Below are positions 23,022 through 35,856 of a DNA stretch of 64,000 bases, piece after piece. The stretch is from the NCBI RefSeq assembly GCF_902686445.1, contig NC_062221.1, positions 34,302,575 through 34,366,574 on the forward strand, read 5' to 3'. Positions within the stretch are counted from its first letter, which is position 1. Every line of letters begins with the position of its first letter. Position numbers and translations under genes: made by a program. The notes under the pieces are model-generated. The model saw only the letters and a list, made by a program, of their open reading frames with translations, was not told the DNA's origin and did not search any database. This DNA comes from Sciurus carolinensis. Lineage: Eukaryota; Chordata; Mammalia; Rodentia; Sciuridae.

Positions 23022-24679
23022 AGTTCAATATCAAATCTTTTACATTATGTCTTGGACAATTCTTCCTGTACTACGTCAAACCTGCAGGAACCTGCTCTAC
23101 CATTCTGATATACACTGTTGACTTCTCCTGAAGTCAAGTTTCATTACTGATATTGAGCCGGTTGAAGCTGAAGTAGAGTGTGAGCATATGAATAGGGTCT
23201 CTGGGAGCTTGTGCAGGGATGTCCATGGGACCTCTGATACCTGCCTGCTCCTTCTCTCTCTGGACCAGACTGTGTGCTTTTAAATGATAGCTTCGTATGA
23301 GTAAGTTCTATGATTTCTTCTTAATCCTTTCAAATACCTAAAGTAAGGAAATTTTCTGTATAAACCCAGAAGGATGGATGTATTAACTCTTATTTAAGCA
23401 ATAAACAACAAAATTTCACTGCATCAGAAGGCAACTCCGGAATACATGATGAAAGTGTCCTTGCACTCTCCCCAACAGAAATGGTCTCCATTTTCCTACC
23501 AAAAAAAGCTAACTAATTCTTAGATAGGTTTTTCCTCCTTCCATTTTAAAATATTCTGAATTTCCTGGCACCTGTTCTGGGGCATCAGTTCCTGAATAAA
23601 CCTAAGTACAACCTTTTAATCAGATTTTGATTTGTAGTCAAATCAAGACAAACTAGCAACTTAATTTTGCTCTTGTTCTTACTGTTTTTATTTTCTCTTT
23701 ATGACATGTTATAATTTTTTATCAAATGCCATATATCTCTAAAATTTGAATTGAAGCATGTTATTACAACATGCAACAATTACTGAGTTCCTGTGTAAAC
23801 TAACATCGTGTTCGTTTCTTGGTTGAGAATAATTCTGCTTACTAAATTATCTTTTATTGTTTAGCCTTCATTATTCATTGTTCATTTAAGTGTTCATTTA
23901 AGTGTTACTACAACAATATTGAATCTGTAATCTGATTAGCTTACAGATTCTACCTAGGAATTCTCGTGTATTATAGAACAGTCTAAATCCTCATATTGAA
24001 AAATATCAGTGAATATTGAGTAGAATATATTTTAAAGATCATCATTGATATATATTGTGCTAAAATCGAAGTTCACTAAGGACAAAGGAAGATATTATAA
24101 ATTGAAAGAAGACTAAATATTAACAATAGTTGACAAACTACAATGAGTGGTGACCTCAAAATTTTGGGGAGAAATTGAAATTACAGCTTTTATTCTAAAA
24201 GTGAATTAACCTAAAATAATGTAAAAATAAAGATATATGCAGTTTACATAAATGGTAATACTACTAGAACTCTTAAATGAAAAAGCAGAAGTCTATAAAA
24301 TACAGGGAAAATTATAAACACTGTACATCAAAGACAAGAATACATAAATCTTTGTCGTGAAATATAATGAAAAAAATCAGTAGGACATTTTGGCCCACCC
24401 AAAAATGTTATGTTGGTAGAATAACAGTAATTTTAGACACATGTAAATACAGTTATAATTAAATTGCTAGCTAAAATACCTTAGAATTTAAGAAGTTAAA
24501 GTCTGGTTAACTTACATTATTCGGGAGTAGCATAAAGATGAATAAATACAGACTTGGTTAAAATATATGTTACAAATTTATTATAAGGATTAAAATAACA
24601 TAAATAAAGATTGTAAAACACTTAAGGATAGGAATAAAAGATAACTGTAGAGCAAAAGACAAATGCTATTAAATCAACA
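23022..24679. other. No recognised feature
   Basis: AT-rich DNA. A small direct repeat of 'gttcatttaagt' is at 23880-23903. The tract 24180-24680 may be old L1 coding remains but is too diverged to call. Confidence 0.3.
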
Positions 24680-25170
24680 CTAAGGTAGGACACAGAATAT
24701 GTATGCTATACATTCATTGTTGATAGTAATATAAATTAGAACAATTAGTTTAAGGAGTAAATTTCAAAGTTCTAATAGGAATTTAAATACCCATCCCTTA
24801 CAACCCAATAATTCCTTAATACATGCTAGAGAAACACTTATTTGTTCACAAGCACAAAAGGACAGATAAATGGAAGAGTGTAATAGTTCACATGCACAAA
24901 AGGACAGATAAATGGAAGAGTGTAATAGTAGTATTTGTAAGATAACAATCTAAAATCCCATTCCATCACACAAACACACATACACACATACACACAATGA
25001 GATTTTGTTCAGCACTGTAAATAGCTATTTCTTTCTTACTTATTTTCATTGTATAAATATCATAATGGATATAGATGGATACCCTTTCATTAATTAAAAA
25101 ATAAAGATCAGTTGCAGTACACATACCTCACAGTGAATTTAAAACAACACTCTAATACTGATTTATGTAT
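24680..25170 (+). mobile_element. Probable old L1/HAL1 3' part
   Basis: 'gatagtaatataaattagaac', 'cccttacaacccaataattcc' and 'gaaacacttatttgttcac' follow the order of an ORF2 tail in old L1 relatives. Interrupted by a tandem duplication and a short CA repeat (24967-24997). Confidence 0.5.
24844..24927 (+). repeat. 42-bp tandem duplication
   Basis: Units 24844-24885 and 24886-24927 are identical except for one base ('cacaagc' versus 'cacatgc'). It arose within the old L1-like sequence and must be far younger than it. Confidence 0.95.
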
Positions 25171-26149
25171 TTTAGGGAAACATTTAACTTTTAAAAAATG
25201 ATCTGGATAAATCCACCTTGAGAACATCTCTGCCAGCTATGATTCAGCAACAGGAACAAGTCTAGCTCTCCCCTAATTTATGAGGCAGCTAGATGAAAGG
25301 CAGCAAAGTAGAGGGATTCTCAAGGAAAGACACTCCCAAGATGCTAGCCTCAATGATTTTTCCAGCACTGTTTATTTAAAACATAGCAGATAATAGCATA
25401 CTAGCTCTCACTACAGAAAAATAATCACCGTTTTTTTTCGAATCCCTCATCAAATTTACCAAAGTACTTATGCTTCATTTAGATTTTTTTTTAAATTATG
25501 TTTTCCGAGTAAGCCCTACTGATTTTGCATCAAATTTTTAATGTGAATCCTGTTCTGTTGATAATTTTTGAAATACTTCACATCCTGAGTAAACATAAGA
25601 AAAACACAGGCATGTTTCCACATGAATAAAAAGAATATGATACTTGTGTCTATCAAAAACTTGATACAACATTTTCTAAAATGTTTCCAGTTCTCATCAA
25701 ATAGTAGCAGATTTAATAGCAATGTTTCTAAATGCAGCAGGAATTTTAAATTTCAGATTTTCCCGTTTCAACACGGAAGTTGTTTTGACATCCTTCTTTT
25801 AGCAAAGGAAAAGGTAGAGAGAGGAGAGAGAGAAGGAGAGAGAGGGGTAACTAGGTGACTAATGGAGTTGTCCCTACCCTCCCACTTCTACTTAAACTTT
25901 TATTCCTTTTTCTCCCCATCATTTTAAGTGTATGTTAAGCAACTTCCATGTTCCCTGAACAACTTTGCTTACACTTACCATGACCATCATTACTTTAGAG
26001 CAACCTAAATTTCTGCTCAGTTAAAACAGACTCTGTGAAGAGAGTACAAATTCCAGTACTTCAAACCAACTCCTTCTATTCCACTGCATACTCTTCTCCA
26101 TTGTAATACATAATATAATCCTGTTGCCACCCTACTTAAGGCCTTGTAT
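25171..26149. other. No recognised feature; GA-rich tract inside
   Basis: A (GAGA)n tract lies at 25815-25848. The rest shows no repeat family or exon. Opposing short frames at 25516-25858 are compositional. Confidence 0.35.
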
Positions 26150-26330
26150 TTCTCTTGATTGCCTATAAATGAAATGAAAACCCCAGAGAATGTAAGTCAA
26201 ATTCCTTCATAACCTAACTTTTCTAACTTCTGTATTTCCATCAACCTTGATGTTTCCTACTTACCTGAATTAAATTGTTTTCTGTCCTTCTCCTACTTGA
26301 ATAAGAATCTGCAACATCTCTTATGGAGTG
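26150..26330 (+). mobile_element. Possible L2 fragment
   Basis: 'gaaatgaaaaccccagag' and 'aaattccttcataacctaac..ctaacttctgtatttcc' resemble the L2 stretch that reads 'caaactccttagc..ccttcataacctg..'. It is diverged and its ends are uncertain. Confidence 0.4.
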
Positions 26331-27029
26331 TGTGTATCCACACGTATGTACCTATGTACGTATGTATATTACCCACTTCACTCTGCTTATCTTAAAGCAA
26401 TGCCTTCTGAATACTATCCAGAGTTAGCAAAACATAGGGGAACCATCTGTTTAAGGATTACCTGTAAATGTTTATGAACAAGAGAATACATGAATAAATA
26501 ATATCATCCAATTCTTTTATTCAGTCCCACATTACTCATTTTTGTCTTTAAAGCTTCTCTAAGGTATAAGACTAAATCTTATTATTATAAGTATCTTAGG
26601 AACTGGTAGAATATTTTAGAAAGCAATGTAATACCCTAATGATGAGCCATACAATATATACAATTTCTGGTCCAGTGACCTAACTTGTAGCATTCATTAT
26701 AATACTCTTTCAAAATATAAAAACTAGGAATAATATGATATTGAAAAATTAGATTCTTGGGTTAAGCCCAAATGTTAAAAAAGAATATGTTTGTAAGTTG
26801 TTGAGCTTAGTTACATATAACAAAATTTAGAAAAGTTTAGTTGAAAATAGAATGTTTTTAAATTAAAAAATGGCTGATAATAAAGGTTAAACATAAACAT
26901 ATACATTATTATGCTTAAGTTTATCTTTTTTTCTGTGTTCCTAAAGCAATCCTGGTTATGAAAGAAATTTGTAAAAAATGTAGAATACCTACCATCGCAC
27001 AGAGGTAATCACTTAAATACATTGTGGCT
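26331..27029. other. No recognised feature
   Basis: AT-rich, with short TGTA-rich runs near 26325-26370. Nothing else to report. Confidence 0.35.
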
Positions 27030-27178
27030 ATTCAGTATCAATTACAATGCTCAGTTCTGCCTTTGTAGAATCATCTCAGCCAAAAGCAGTCAAACAAGTA
27101 AACACGATTGTGTTCCAAAAGAAACTTTGCTTACAAAAACAGCGAGAGGGTTGGAACTAGTCCACAATAGACCAAGCT
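27030..27178 (+). mobile_element. hAT-Charlie MITE fossil (MER58-like), 3' part
   Basis: 'ctcagttctgcctttgtag', 'caaaagcagtcaaacaag', 'gattgtgttccaa' and 'gaaactttgcttacaaaaac' match the central and 3' part of a nonautonomous Charlie element. The terminal inverted repeat is decayed. Confidence 0.75.
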
Positions 27179-27309
27179 TGTTTGTTTGTTTTCCCTTTAG
27201 ACACAGTCTTTATTTTTCTGTACCATAATTTCCCAGAAAATAATTTAAAACCAAGTGTCATCCCCTGAAATCCTTTATCATTAGTTATAAAAAGAAACTC
27301 CAACTCCAA

Positions 27310-27430
27310 AACTGTTTTTTTTCACATCTGGAAAATGATCCACAAACTGGAAAAGAGTCAGACTAAGGTCACCCTCATCAGTGACTAAACTAAGACTTGG
27401 GCCCATGCTGCTCATCTTTCTCCGGAAGCT
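27310..27430 (+). mobile_element. MIR fossil
   Basis: 'cacatctggaaaatgatcc', 'actggaaaagagtcagactaagg', 'cagtgactaaactaagacttggg' and 'catgctgctcatcttt' follow the 3' half of MIR closely. Confidence 0.68.
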
Positions 27431-28024
27431 CACACTGAGTACTTTAAGTAAAGTTGTACCTTTGAGGGAAAACCGGAGTTGCTGCTGCTGCTACTAGGGT
27501 CAATGCCCAGTGGCATTGGGGAAGGCATGATGGCCTCATTCTTCCCTGAAAATTTACCTGGCTACACAGAGATCAGTCACATGGGCTTTAGGGACCAACA
27601 GACCCAAAGAAGTATATGACACATCTCCTTCCCCATCATGTCCCCTCTTCTAGACTCAGGGGTCCTGGGAAATTTCTGCTTTGAAATAAAGGAGAATGTA
27701 CATATTCCTTTGCTTTGATCATATATATCAATCAGCTGGTGACTGAGATTTTTTTTTTTATTTTTTAAGAAAAATATTGACTACTTGATACAAATAGCCA
27801 GTAACCAGTGTAACTACTTCTTTTTGAACATGAAGTCTTCAAAATTGTGGGAAGTTAGCAAAATTATCCTTTACTAATGCCTAGTAGAAATTAGTAGCTC
27901 AGTAGTTAACAGGTAGTAGAGTTCAGGAGTTAACAATAAGTAGATAATAGCACAAGCTACAAAGAAAAGCACAGCAGGGCAAGCATAAGGCCCATTGTAA
28001 AGGGAGTTAGATTAAGGGCTTCTA
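27431..28024. other. Unclassified; part may be an old LTR
   Basis: 27460-27720 has higher G+C than its surroundings, includes a short GCT run (27481-27492), and read in reverse has a 'ccatgtgact' phrase common in MLT1-type LTRs. I cannot align it well. No exon-like frame. Confidence 0.25.
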
Positions 28025-28035
28025 CAAGGAGGTGA

Positions 28036-28249
28036 TTTTTTTTGGGGGGGGTACTGGGGTTTGAAACAAGCGGTGCTTAACCACTGAACCACATTTCCAA
28101 CCCTTTTATTTTTTATTTTGAGGCAGAGCCTCTCTAAGTTGCTTGAAGCCTCTCTAAATACTATAATTACTATGGTTGGTTTTGAATTTGTGATCCTCTT
28201 GCCTCAGACTGGAGTCAATGGGATTACAAGTGTGTGCCACTGCACAACC
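28036..28249 (-). mobile_element. MEN SINE, reverse
   Basis: T-tail and G-rich start of the ID end ('gggggggtactgggg'), then a diverged B1 half ending 'gtgccactgcacaa'. A perfect 11-bp TSD, 'caaggaggtga', occurs at 28025-28035 and 28250-28260. The two open frames here lie largely inside the SINE. Confidence 0.93.
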
Positions 28250-28260
28250 CAAGGAGGTGA

Positions 28261-29547
28261 AATTGACCAAAGAACTGGAGAGAAAGGGGAGGAGGCAGAG
28301 TTATATCAACAATATCTCAAGAAAATTCTTTCAAGAAAAGGAGAAAACAAAATTAAATGATTCTGTGTCAGGAGGGAGTTGGACATGTTTGATGAAATAG
28401 GACTGTGTATGGCTAGGGTAGAGCAAATATGAAGAAGCGAATTATAGGTTTCTCTCTTTCCAGTAGTGTTTCTTATTCTATTACCTGTGCAACCATTGAA
28501 TTGTGAAAGAATTAAAACTGGAATTTATTGCATGAGCAGATAAAATAGATTTGATTTGCCAACTCTCTAATACAGTAGATTACAAGTCAACCTCTCCATT
28601 ATTTCTGTGAAGAATGTTCCTCCATTTTCCTGCAGGTCTATTTTTTCCAATAAGACCTTAATTAGTGTTGTTTAGTGATATTAAAAGATGGTGATACATG
28701 TTCCATTTATTCCTAGGAACCAAATACTATTATAATATATTGCAATATAGTGATGAGGTATCCTTATAGTTACTATTAAGTACTTTTTCTATATATAGAG
28801 AAATGTAAAAATATCCATTGTCACCCTGCACAGATAAATGATGTTTCTCTCACAAGCCAAAAAAAAAACAAAAACAAAAAAAACCAAAAAGCCAAAAACC
28901 AATGTTCACAGTGCTTGCCACATGCTTTCTTGTGTTTATAGGATGGAGTGGTACTATTGCTCTGTACTTTCTCTTTTTAGTAGCATGCATAAATTGATCA
29001 ATTGCTGTGAAACAATTAGTTTTTCAAGTATTTGATTGCTTTCCTTTCTGTCTTAGCATTGTTCCCTTTCTTTTGAATCAGATTGTCTTTCCTCTTTCTT
29101 TTAAAATATTTTCTGTATTAATTTACACAGAATTATACTGTGCTGCCTCCACTTTATATCTCATAATCCATGTGCATACTGTTGTATTATTTGTAACCTA
29201 ACGCAACAAAAGTGGCCTCCTTTCCAATCAGAGACATCATAACCACAATCTTGAAGACTGATAGAACCTGAGTGTTAGAATAAAGACACATTTTTCTTAG
29301 ATGATTTTTTTTCCCCCATAAACTACTAAATGTAAAGGTACCCATCTCTGGGCTCCTAGACTCTGTGCATGACTGTACTGATCAAGCTCCCTGACTTTTC
29401 CCTTATACTTTATTTAGACTGCCTGATACTTGCTATATGGAACTTTATTTACAAAGGTCTTCTCCAGATAAACTTTTCTGTTTTGTACTTTTCCACAGAA
29501 ATATATTACAATTTGCATCTTTAAACATCAGAAAGACAAAGAAAACC
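28261..29547. other. No recognised feature; A-rich tract inside
   Basis: An A-rich (AAAAC)n-like tract lies at 28859-28901. No repeat family or exon was recognised elsewhere. Confidence 0.35.
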
Positions 29548-29556
29548 CTTGAGCAA

Positions 29557-29765
29557 TTTTTTTTTGTACTAAGGATTGAACCCAGGAGTACTTAACAGTG
29601 AGCCATATCCCCAGCCCTTTTTATTTTTATTTATGCATTTTTATTCTGAGACAGGATCTCACTGAGTTGCTCACGGCCTCACTAATTTGCCATCTTTGAA
29701 CTTGCAATCCTCCTGCCTTAGCCTCCTAAACCGATGGTACTACAGGCATGCACCACCACTCCAGG
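29557..29765 (-). mobile_element. MEN SINE, reverse
   Basis: ID half at left ('gtactaaggattgaaccc'), B1 half at right ('catgcaccaccactccagg'). A perfect 9-bp TSD, 'cttgagcaa', occurs at 29548-29556 and 29766-29774. Confidence 0.94.
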
Positions 29766-29774
29766 CTTGAGCAA

Positions 29775-30111
29775 GATTCTTGACTCTTGAAAAATAAAAA
29801 GTTTAACGGTCTGAGAAGTGGACTATAGCAAAGGATATTAGAAAGTTATCCTTGACTCCTGACAAAACTATATATATTTTGGAATATTGGGAACACTATT
29901 ATATACATAAAAAAATACAGGACAATTTCTGCTTTCAGTAATTTTCATTTTTCAGGCCATTTCATTTTTAGTCTTCTCTAAAAGAGTCTTCTGTCTCTTC
30001 TTGGAAAATAAGATTGAACTTAGTTTTCAATCTTTATCACAGGATTTCAGTTTCTTAAGTGTTATTTTCTGTTGTCTTTATCTTAACAAATTGTCGCAGC
30101 TGGAGATTCAA
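29775..30111. other. No recognised feature
   Basis: Nothing recognised between the MEN and the LTR. Confidence 0.35.
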
Positions 30112-30470
30112 CCTTGTCTTGGTCCATTTGGGCTGATTTAACAAAATACCAAAGAAAGGGGCACATATAACAAAAGAAATTTATTTTTTCACTTTTCTAG
30201 AGGCTGAAATGTGAAACATAAAGGTGGCAGCATATTGTGCCTGGTGATGGCTGCTACTCTGGTCCACAGAAACATCTTCACATTGTGTTCTCTTTGTGGA
30301 AAGAGAATGCACCTCTTTACCAGGCCACTTTTGTCACACTAAGGGGATGACTGGTTTAGCTCCACTCTAATGAGTTAATCACCTCCCAAAGACCCTAACT
30401 CCTAATATTATCACCTTGTGGTAAGATTTCAACTTATAAATTTGGAGGGACAAAACATTCAGACAATAGT
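30112..30470 (-). mobile_element. ERVL-MaLR LTR, reverse
   Basis: 'ggtccatttgggctgatttaac', 'aaataccaaag', 'aagaaatttatttttt', 'gtgttctctttgtggaaagag', 'aatcacctcccaaagaccctaac', 'aatttggagggacaaaacattcag' and 'acaatagtata' are the reverse-strand blocks of an MLT1/MST-type LTR, near full length. Confidence 0.82.
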
Positions 30471-33164
30471 ATATTTGCTTCCTTAGATAGATGAAGATAG
30501 TTCAGAACCTTAAACAAGTATGGATACATGTGGAGGTAAGAGCAGAGTGATAGTTAAAATCATTTTCACTTTGATATTTGAAATCCTGTTAACAAAGCTT
30601 TAATGAGCTATATTTACAGGAAATAAATAGTAAGATGGCAAGGAGCGACATATCTTGTCACAAAAAGAATCCAATATAAATTATCTGAAATTATAATCAT
30701 GAGGAAATATTATCATCAGTGTTGCAAACTGTTTAGATATGGGATATAATTCACAAATATAATACAAATGAAGTCTCTCCTTAACAAAGTGGCTTGTCTA
30801 AAGCCCATGTTTAGGTCAGAATCATATAGAGAGCTTGTGTCATCTCTTGGTAATTCCTAAATTCTTTTCCTTATTTGCTCCAATTTTTCCTCTAAATTTT
30901 TTCTTCCAGTTTCTCTGCATAACCTCAACAAACAGAAATAGTAGACAGTGAAAGTCATGTGAAAGAAAAATATGAAGTAAATAGTTTCTTCTTTCTTTAG
31001 GTTATGATCTGGTACTTTTTGTACCAGATTGATAATTAATTTTTAAGATTTCAAAGTCTGCTTTATGGATTCAGCTTGACATGACTGCAGTCATATTGAG
31101 TTGTAACCATGATTGCCCACAGATAACTCAAGTTGACTTTTTTATTCTGCTTAGTCTCCTAACATACTATGAATAGACCAAACAGTGGTCTGCAGAGTTT
31201 TTCAGTGCACTTCAGTGTCAGTGATATGCCTCATGCTTTGATATTAGCTTAAGATAAACCAGATACATTCTGACTGGAATGCAGTTACTCTTGTCCTAAT
31301 CAATAAACACACCCCTCTTTTTGATTCAAATTATGGGGATCCACTTGATCTTGCTGCCATGTGGGATCATGCTTGCAATCCTGGCTCTGTCCGCATCCAA
31401 ATCTTAATGCACTTTTTGTGAGCTTGTTGATTGGTTTGTTTTAAAGACAGCTTAGGAGTTTAATGTAGAAGTGATGCCTGGAGACCCTGTATGAAGAATC
31501 AAATTGTGGTGGGGGAGGAAGTATAGCCATAGAGAAAGTTGCATTAATAGGAAGATTATCAGGCAAGCCAGTTTAAAACATACTGTTCACTGATGATTTT
31601 GTCACCCAAAGAACTCAGAATATTTATTTACTAGATTTCAGCAATCATTAGTGGAATAGTATGTTGTTAATTCCACAGTAATTCTGACTTACCACTCGCA
31701 TGGACAAATTGGGTTCCAGCTGCCATAAAAAGCCTCTAGGTAGAGGGGTACATCTGCCACCAGTTGGAATTCCAGCCAATATACTCAGAAACCATAAGGA
31801 CCAAGGGGACATGTATAAGGTACTGACAGCATCTATTACATGTGCTTAACAGAGATGAATGCCATTTTAATAGACTTTAAAATTTCTAAGCAACATATTT
31901 AAGGTGATACTTAATTTATTGCTTGTTTTCAATGTGTTGCATCAGAAAAAAACATTGGCATGAAAACACAAAATCTGTTAATTACATAAGAAAAGTCATT
32001 TTTCTGTTTACACTATTCAATGGGGGTGGCTGCCCCACCTTGTTTGTTGCAAGGATGGTAATGTATACAGAATTCTTTACAAACTAATTTAAAACAATAT
32101 TTATTACTTCTATTAAGCAAGTTGAAAATATTAAGCAAAAAGCCAGTAACGTAGAAGATTATTATTTAATCTTTTAAGTTAGATTTTTAAAAGGCCATAA
32201 ATACATTAGTAATTGTGATTCATAAATGACTTTTGAGTAAGATATCAGATATACCTAAATCATGTTTCAGTTGATGCATGGATATTTTGATATCTAAATT
32301 ACTCTTAAGATATAAAGAATCACTAAAGATAGACTCAGCATGTTGCTAAAATTGATTTCTCTAATTTTCATCACAGCAAGCAACAGTCATGATAATTAAG
32401 CCAAAGGATATTATCATTTATGATTGCTTCTTGTGAGAAACTGTGGTATTTTTCCCCATTGGTTAGGAAGTGGTGGTAGGGCAATTAAACAGTGCTAGAA
32501 TTATTCTCCTTTTAGGCAGAATTAATCAAAACCAACTGTGAGCTTCAAAATGACCAGTAATAAAAGTAGGAAGAAATGATTGTCTCTCAAGCTCAACTTA
32601 ATGGGTCTGGATTCATAGAGAAACAATCACACAGTGAATTAGTCAAAACAACAGAATTAAAATTTCCTACATATATTTTATTAAGAAACATAAAAAATAA
32701 AAAATTTAATAATTTTATGTCTTTATAACACCCCACATTCTTCTAAAGTTAATGACTTTTTTGTAAAATTGGTATACTCACATATTTAAAAGTTCATATA
32801 TGAAAACTCACATATTAAAAGATTTCAGTACACAAAAAGAGAAACCTACATTCTATTTTTTATTTATTCAGTGTTAGGTAATGTCATACATTGGTTTAAA
32901 GCTCTCTTTGTTTCTTGGTTTGCAACCACCCATTTACATTATTTGTTTATTTGTAGTTTTGTTAATTAATTAATTTATTACTATAATTTGATCTCTACTC
33001 ATTTGTGGGAAATCTTTGGGTATTGATTCACTAGGATAAGAAAAGTGTTTATATTTTTTATGCTGCATATACTCATTCCAGACAATTGAAACTTTCCTCT
33101 TCATAGTAGTCTCTTCTTTTTTCTAACTTTTTTTTACATAAAAAATAGTTTTACATATGTGATC
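30471..33164. other. Repeat-poor DNA, nothing recognised
   Basis: 2.7 kb with no SINE, LINE, LTR or simple repeat that I can name. No ORF above chance. It holds one clean hairpin (listed). It may be single-copy; conservation is untested. Confidence 0.4.
31007..31029. repeat. Perfect 9-bp inverted repeat, 5-base loop
   Basis: Arms ATCTGGTAC and GTACCAGAT surround TTTTT. It is not followed by a T-run or linked to any gene. Confidence 0.9.
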
Positions 33165-33292
33165 TTTTAGTCTTTATTATAAGTAAGGGTGCTGCTATTA
33201 TCATCTCCACTTAGAGATAAATAAAAGGGTTCTATGAATGTTCAAGGATTTAACCAATCCTGTAATGGAAATGAAACTGCTTTTCTGACATA
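33165..33292 (+). mobile_element. Probable MIR fossil
   Basis: 'gctattatcatctccacttagagataaat', 'tcaaggatttaacca' and 'gaaatgaaactgcttttctgac' parallel the MIR order. Weak. Confidence 0.45.
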
Positions 33293-33476
33293 TTCTAATT
33301 TTTTCCCACTAATATATATTGGTTATCTCTATTTTACTAATAAAGTATTGTTATCTCCATTGTCATGCCCAGGATTTTTTCTATAATTTTCTGTATTAGA
33401 TGTGTCCTCCTGTTCCAATATTCTCACCATTGCCAATAGATTTTAATGAAATTGAACCACCTTTTTCCCATGCTGC

Positions 33477-33530
33477 TAGGAAAGGAAGGAAGAAAGGAAA
33501 ATAGGAAGGAGAGGAAAACAATAACTAGGT
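33477..33530 (+). repeat. (GGAA)n-like purine tract
   Basis: Imperfect GGAA/GAAA units. Confidence 0.85.
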
Positions 33531-35838
33531 AAAGGAGAATGGAAGAAAATAGGAAGCAAAATGGGCAGTAAAAATTAGATGAATTTAGGTGCAGAAGTCA
33601 AGAGATTATCATTATTGTTTATGCAAGGAAAGGAATGTTAGCTGGATTGGACTACTTATAGGTACTCTGAATGGTTTATGTCTCTGTCTTCTGTAGCACA
33701 AGTCCTGGCACCACTGAAGAGTTTGACTAATCAGAGAAGTACCCTTCCATTAGAGTAGCTTGAAGATTGCATAAACTTTCTTGGCATTATCTTCAGTCCT
33801 CTACACTGCAGAATGCATCTTATATTATCTAGCTGAATGTTCACAGGTGCACTAGGTAAAACACTTTATTTGTAAGTGTCTTCATATCCACTTAAACATT
33901 AGTCTAATTATGCTATGTCATGTTTTAGCTCCTCTAAATATTATTCCATTTCATTTATTTATTTTAATCCTCTAAAATAAAACTTTTGCATGTATTTCAA
34001 TATCTGCCTAAATTATGAAACATTGAGTTTTGCACAAATAGTTACTACATTCACAATTTAAGGTGATTAGTATGTCATGTTGCTATTTAGAAGTTTATTA
34101 AAATAGGGCAGATAAAAAGAAAATGCTATAAATATATCCCTTTTAATAATTCTGTCAATGCTTCAATTATGCTATAAAGCACAGGAATATTTCCAGTTAA
34201 CTTTAAAAGATAGAATAATGGAGAAAATAGATTTAAAATTGCTTCATATTATTTTTTAAATAGAAAATCCATGTCTTGAGTTCATCCTTTTTAATTCCAT
34301 CTACTTTCTTATTCTCATGGCCCTTAGAAAGAATATTGTGATGACTGAACAGCAACATTATATCTGATTTTGGGCTAGAAAATTGAAACAGCATGTGATC
34401 AGAGCTAAGCAAGAGCTTTATGGCAGTAGCAAATAGTTACATGATTACTGAAGTATAGCTGTCACTGGAAATAGAAACCTGCAAGGAGCCTCTCATAAAA
34501 GTAGCAATTTCAGATTCACTAGTGTTTAAAATTAAAGTTTAGTAATTCATTGTGGATGTATCTTCTTAAAGGCTTTAGGAAAGTTTGCCACTTTCACTTT
34601 TTTATGTGCTGCCCTTCATAATGAAAAAGTCATGATTTAAGGTCAGTAATGCAGTTGTTTTAAGACTTTGTGAGCAGAGCACTAAACGATTTGAATTACA
34701 AAATAATCATTATCCAGCACTTATTGTTAGAACACACTCTTTTTCAGTCATTGAAAGATGTTAAGTATTAGTGTTCGGAAACTAATTTAACCAATAATTT
34801 TTTCTCTCTTCTGAAACATAAGTAAACCTAATTACAGATATGCCAAATCTTTAGGTAAAAGTGTTTAAGGGTAAAAAAAAAAAAAAAATTGCTACCTAAA
34901 TAGTTTTACTCTAATGTGCAACTTTATGTTGTATTTAAAGATGAGATGATAAAGAAAATTTAAATATAATGAAACAATAACTTGGAAAAAATGGACACAG
35001 AAATTTTTTATTTTATTTTGTTTTGCTTTATGTTTTATTTTACATTTTTTGTCTTGTCATCATGAAAGACATTTGGACCAATATATCTGTTGAGATAGAA
35101 TATTATAAAAGAACATGGAATTAGTCTAGAGAAAATTTCATGATATTTAATAAAAATGATAGGGATTTCAAATAAATTAAATAAAAATTGCATTAAAGGG
35201 AAATAAAGAATTCATACTGAAAAGATTTAGAAAAATTGATGAACAGTTGGGACTTGATACTTATCCACATAATATTTTACATACTGAAATATAATTTATT
35301 TCAAAGATTACCATATAAAGTACTTATTTAGGCAACTCTGGACACAAAAGCATAAACACTATGTGATAAGGCTTTCTAATATTACATTTATCCCAAAATA
35401 AAGTTCCAAAATAATATTTTTTAAAAATTTAAGATTTCATTGTTGAGGTTAAGGAGCTTTGTATAATATATCTTTAGGTACTGGTTTTCATGTTATTGTA
35501 TAGATAATACTATAAATAACATGTAAAGCACCAGCTTGTTAATGTACATTAAGAAAATAGGATGTAGTATAGAAATATAGATAATTGTGTATTGTATTTA
35601 AGTAGAAATTAATTTACATAAAAAATAAACAGCATAATTTAGTGCTACTTGTTGAAATAGGGTTGCTCCAGTTTGAATGAAAGTGAATATTTCATCACAA
35701 GTAAATAACTCATTTTATTTGAGGGAGCATTGGTAATTCTTTTGGAGAACTACTTCAATAAGAGATAAAAGCAAGAGAAAACAAAAAGGCAAAACAGAAC
35801 AAAAGTCTAATTATAGCAATAATGGTGTTAAAAGTTTT
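33531..35838. other. Repeat-poor DNA, nothing recognised
   Basis: AT-rich, looks single-copy. An A16 run lies at 34874-34889 and a T-rich low-complexity run at 35005-35048. No exon, RNA gene or repeat family was recognised. With 30471-33164 this makes the longest unexplained tract in the window. Confidence 0.4.
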
Positions 35839-35856
35839 TAAAATATGATATCCATC

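Noticed and set aside
24844..24927. CRISPR-like direct repeats
   Set aside because: Only two adjacent units with no spacers, in a mammalian genome; a simple tandem duplication.
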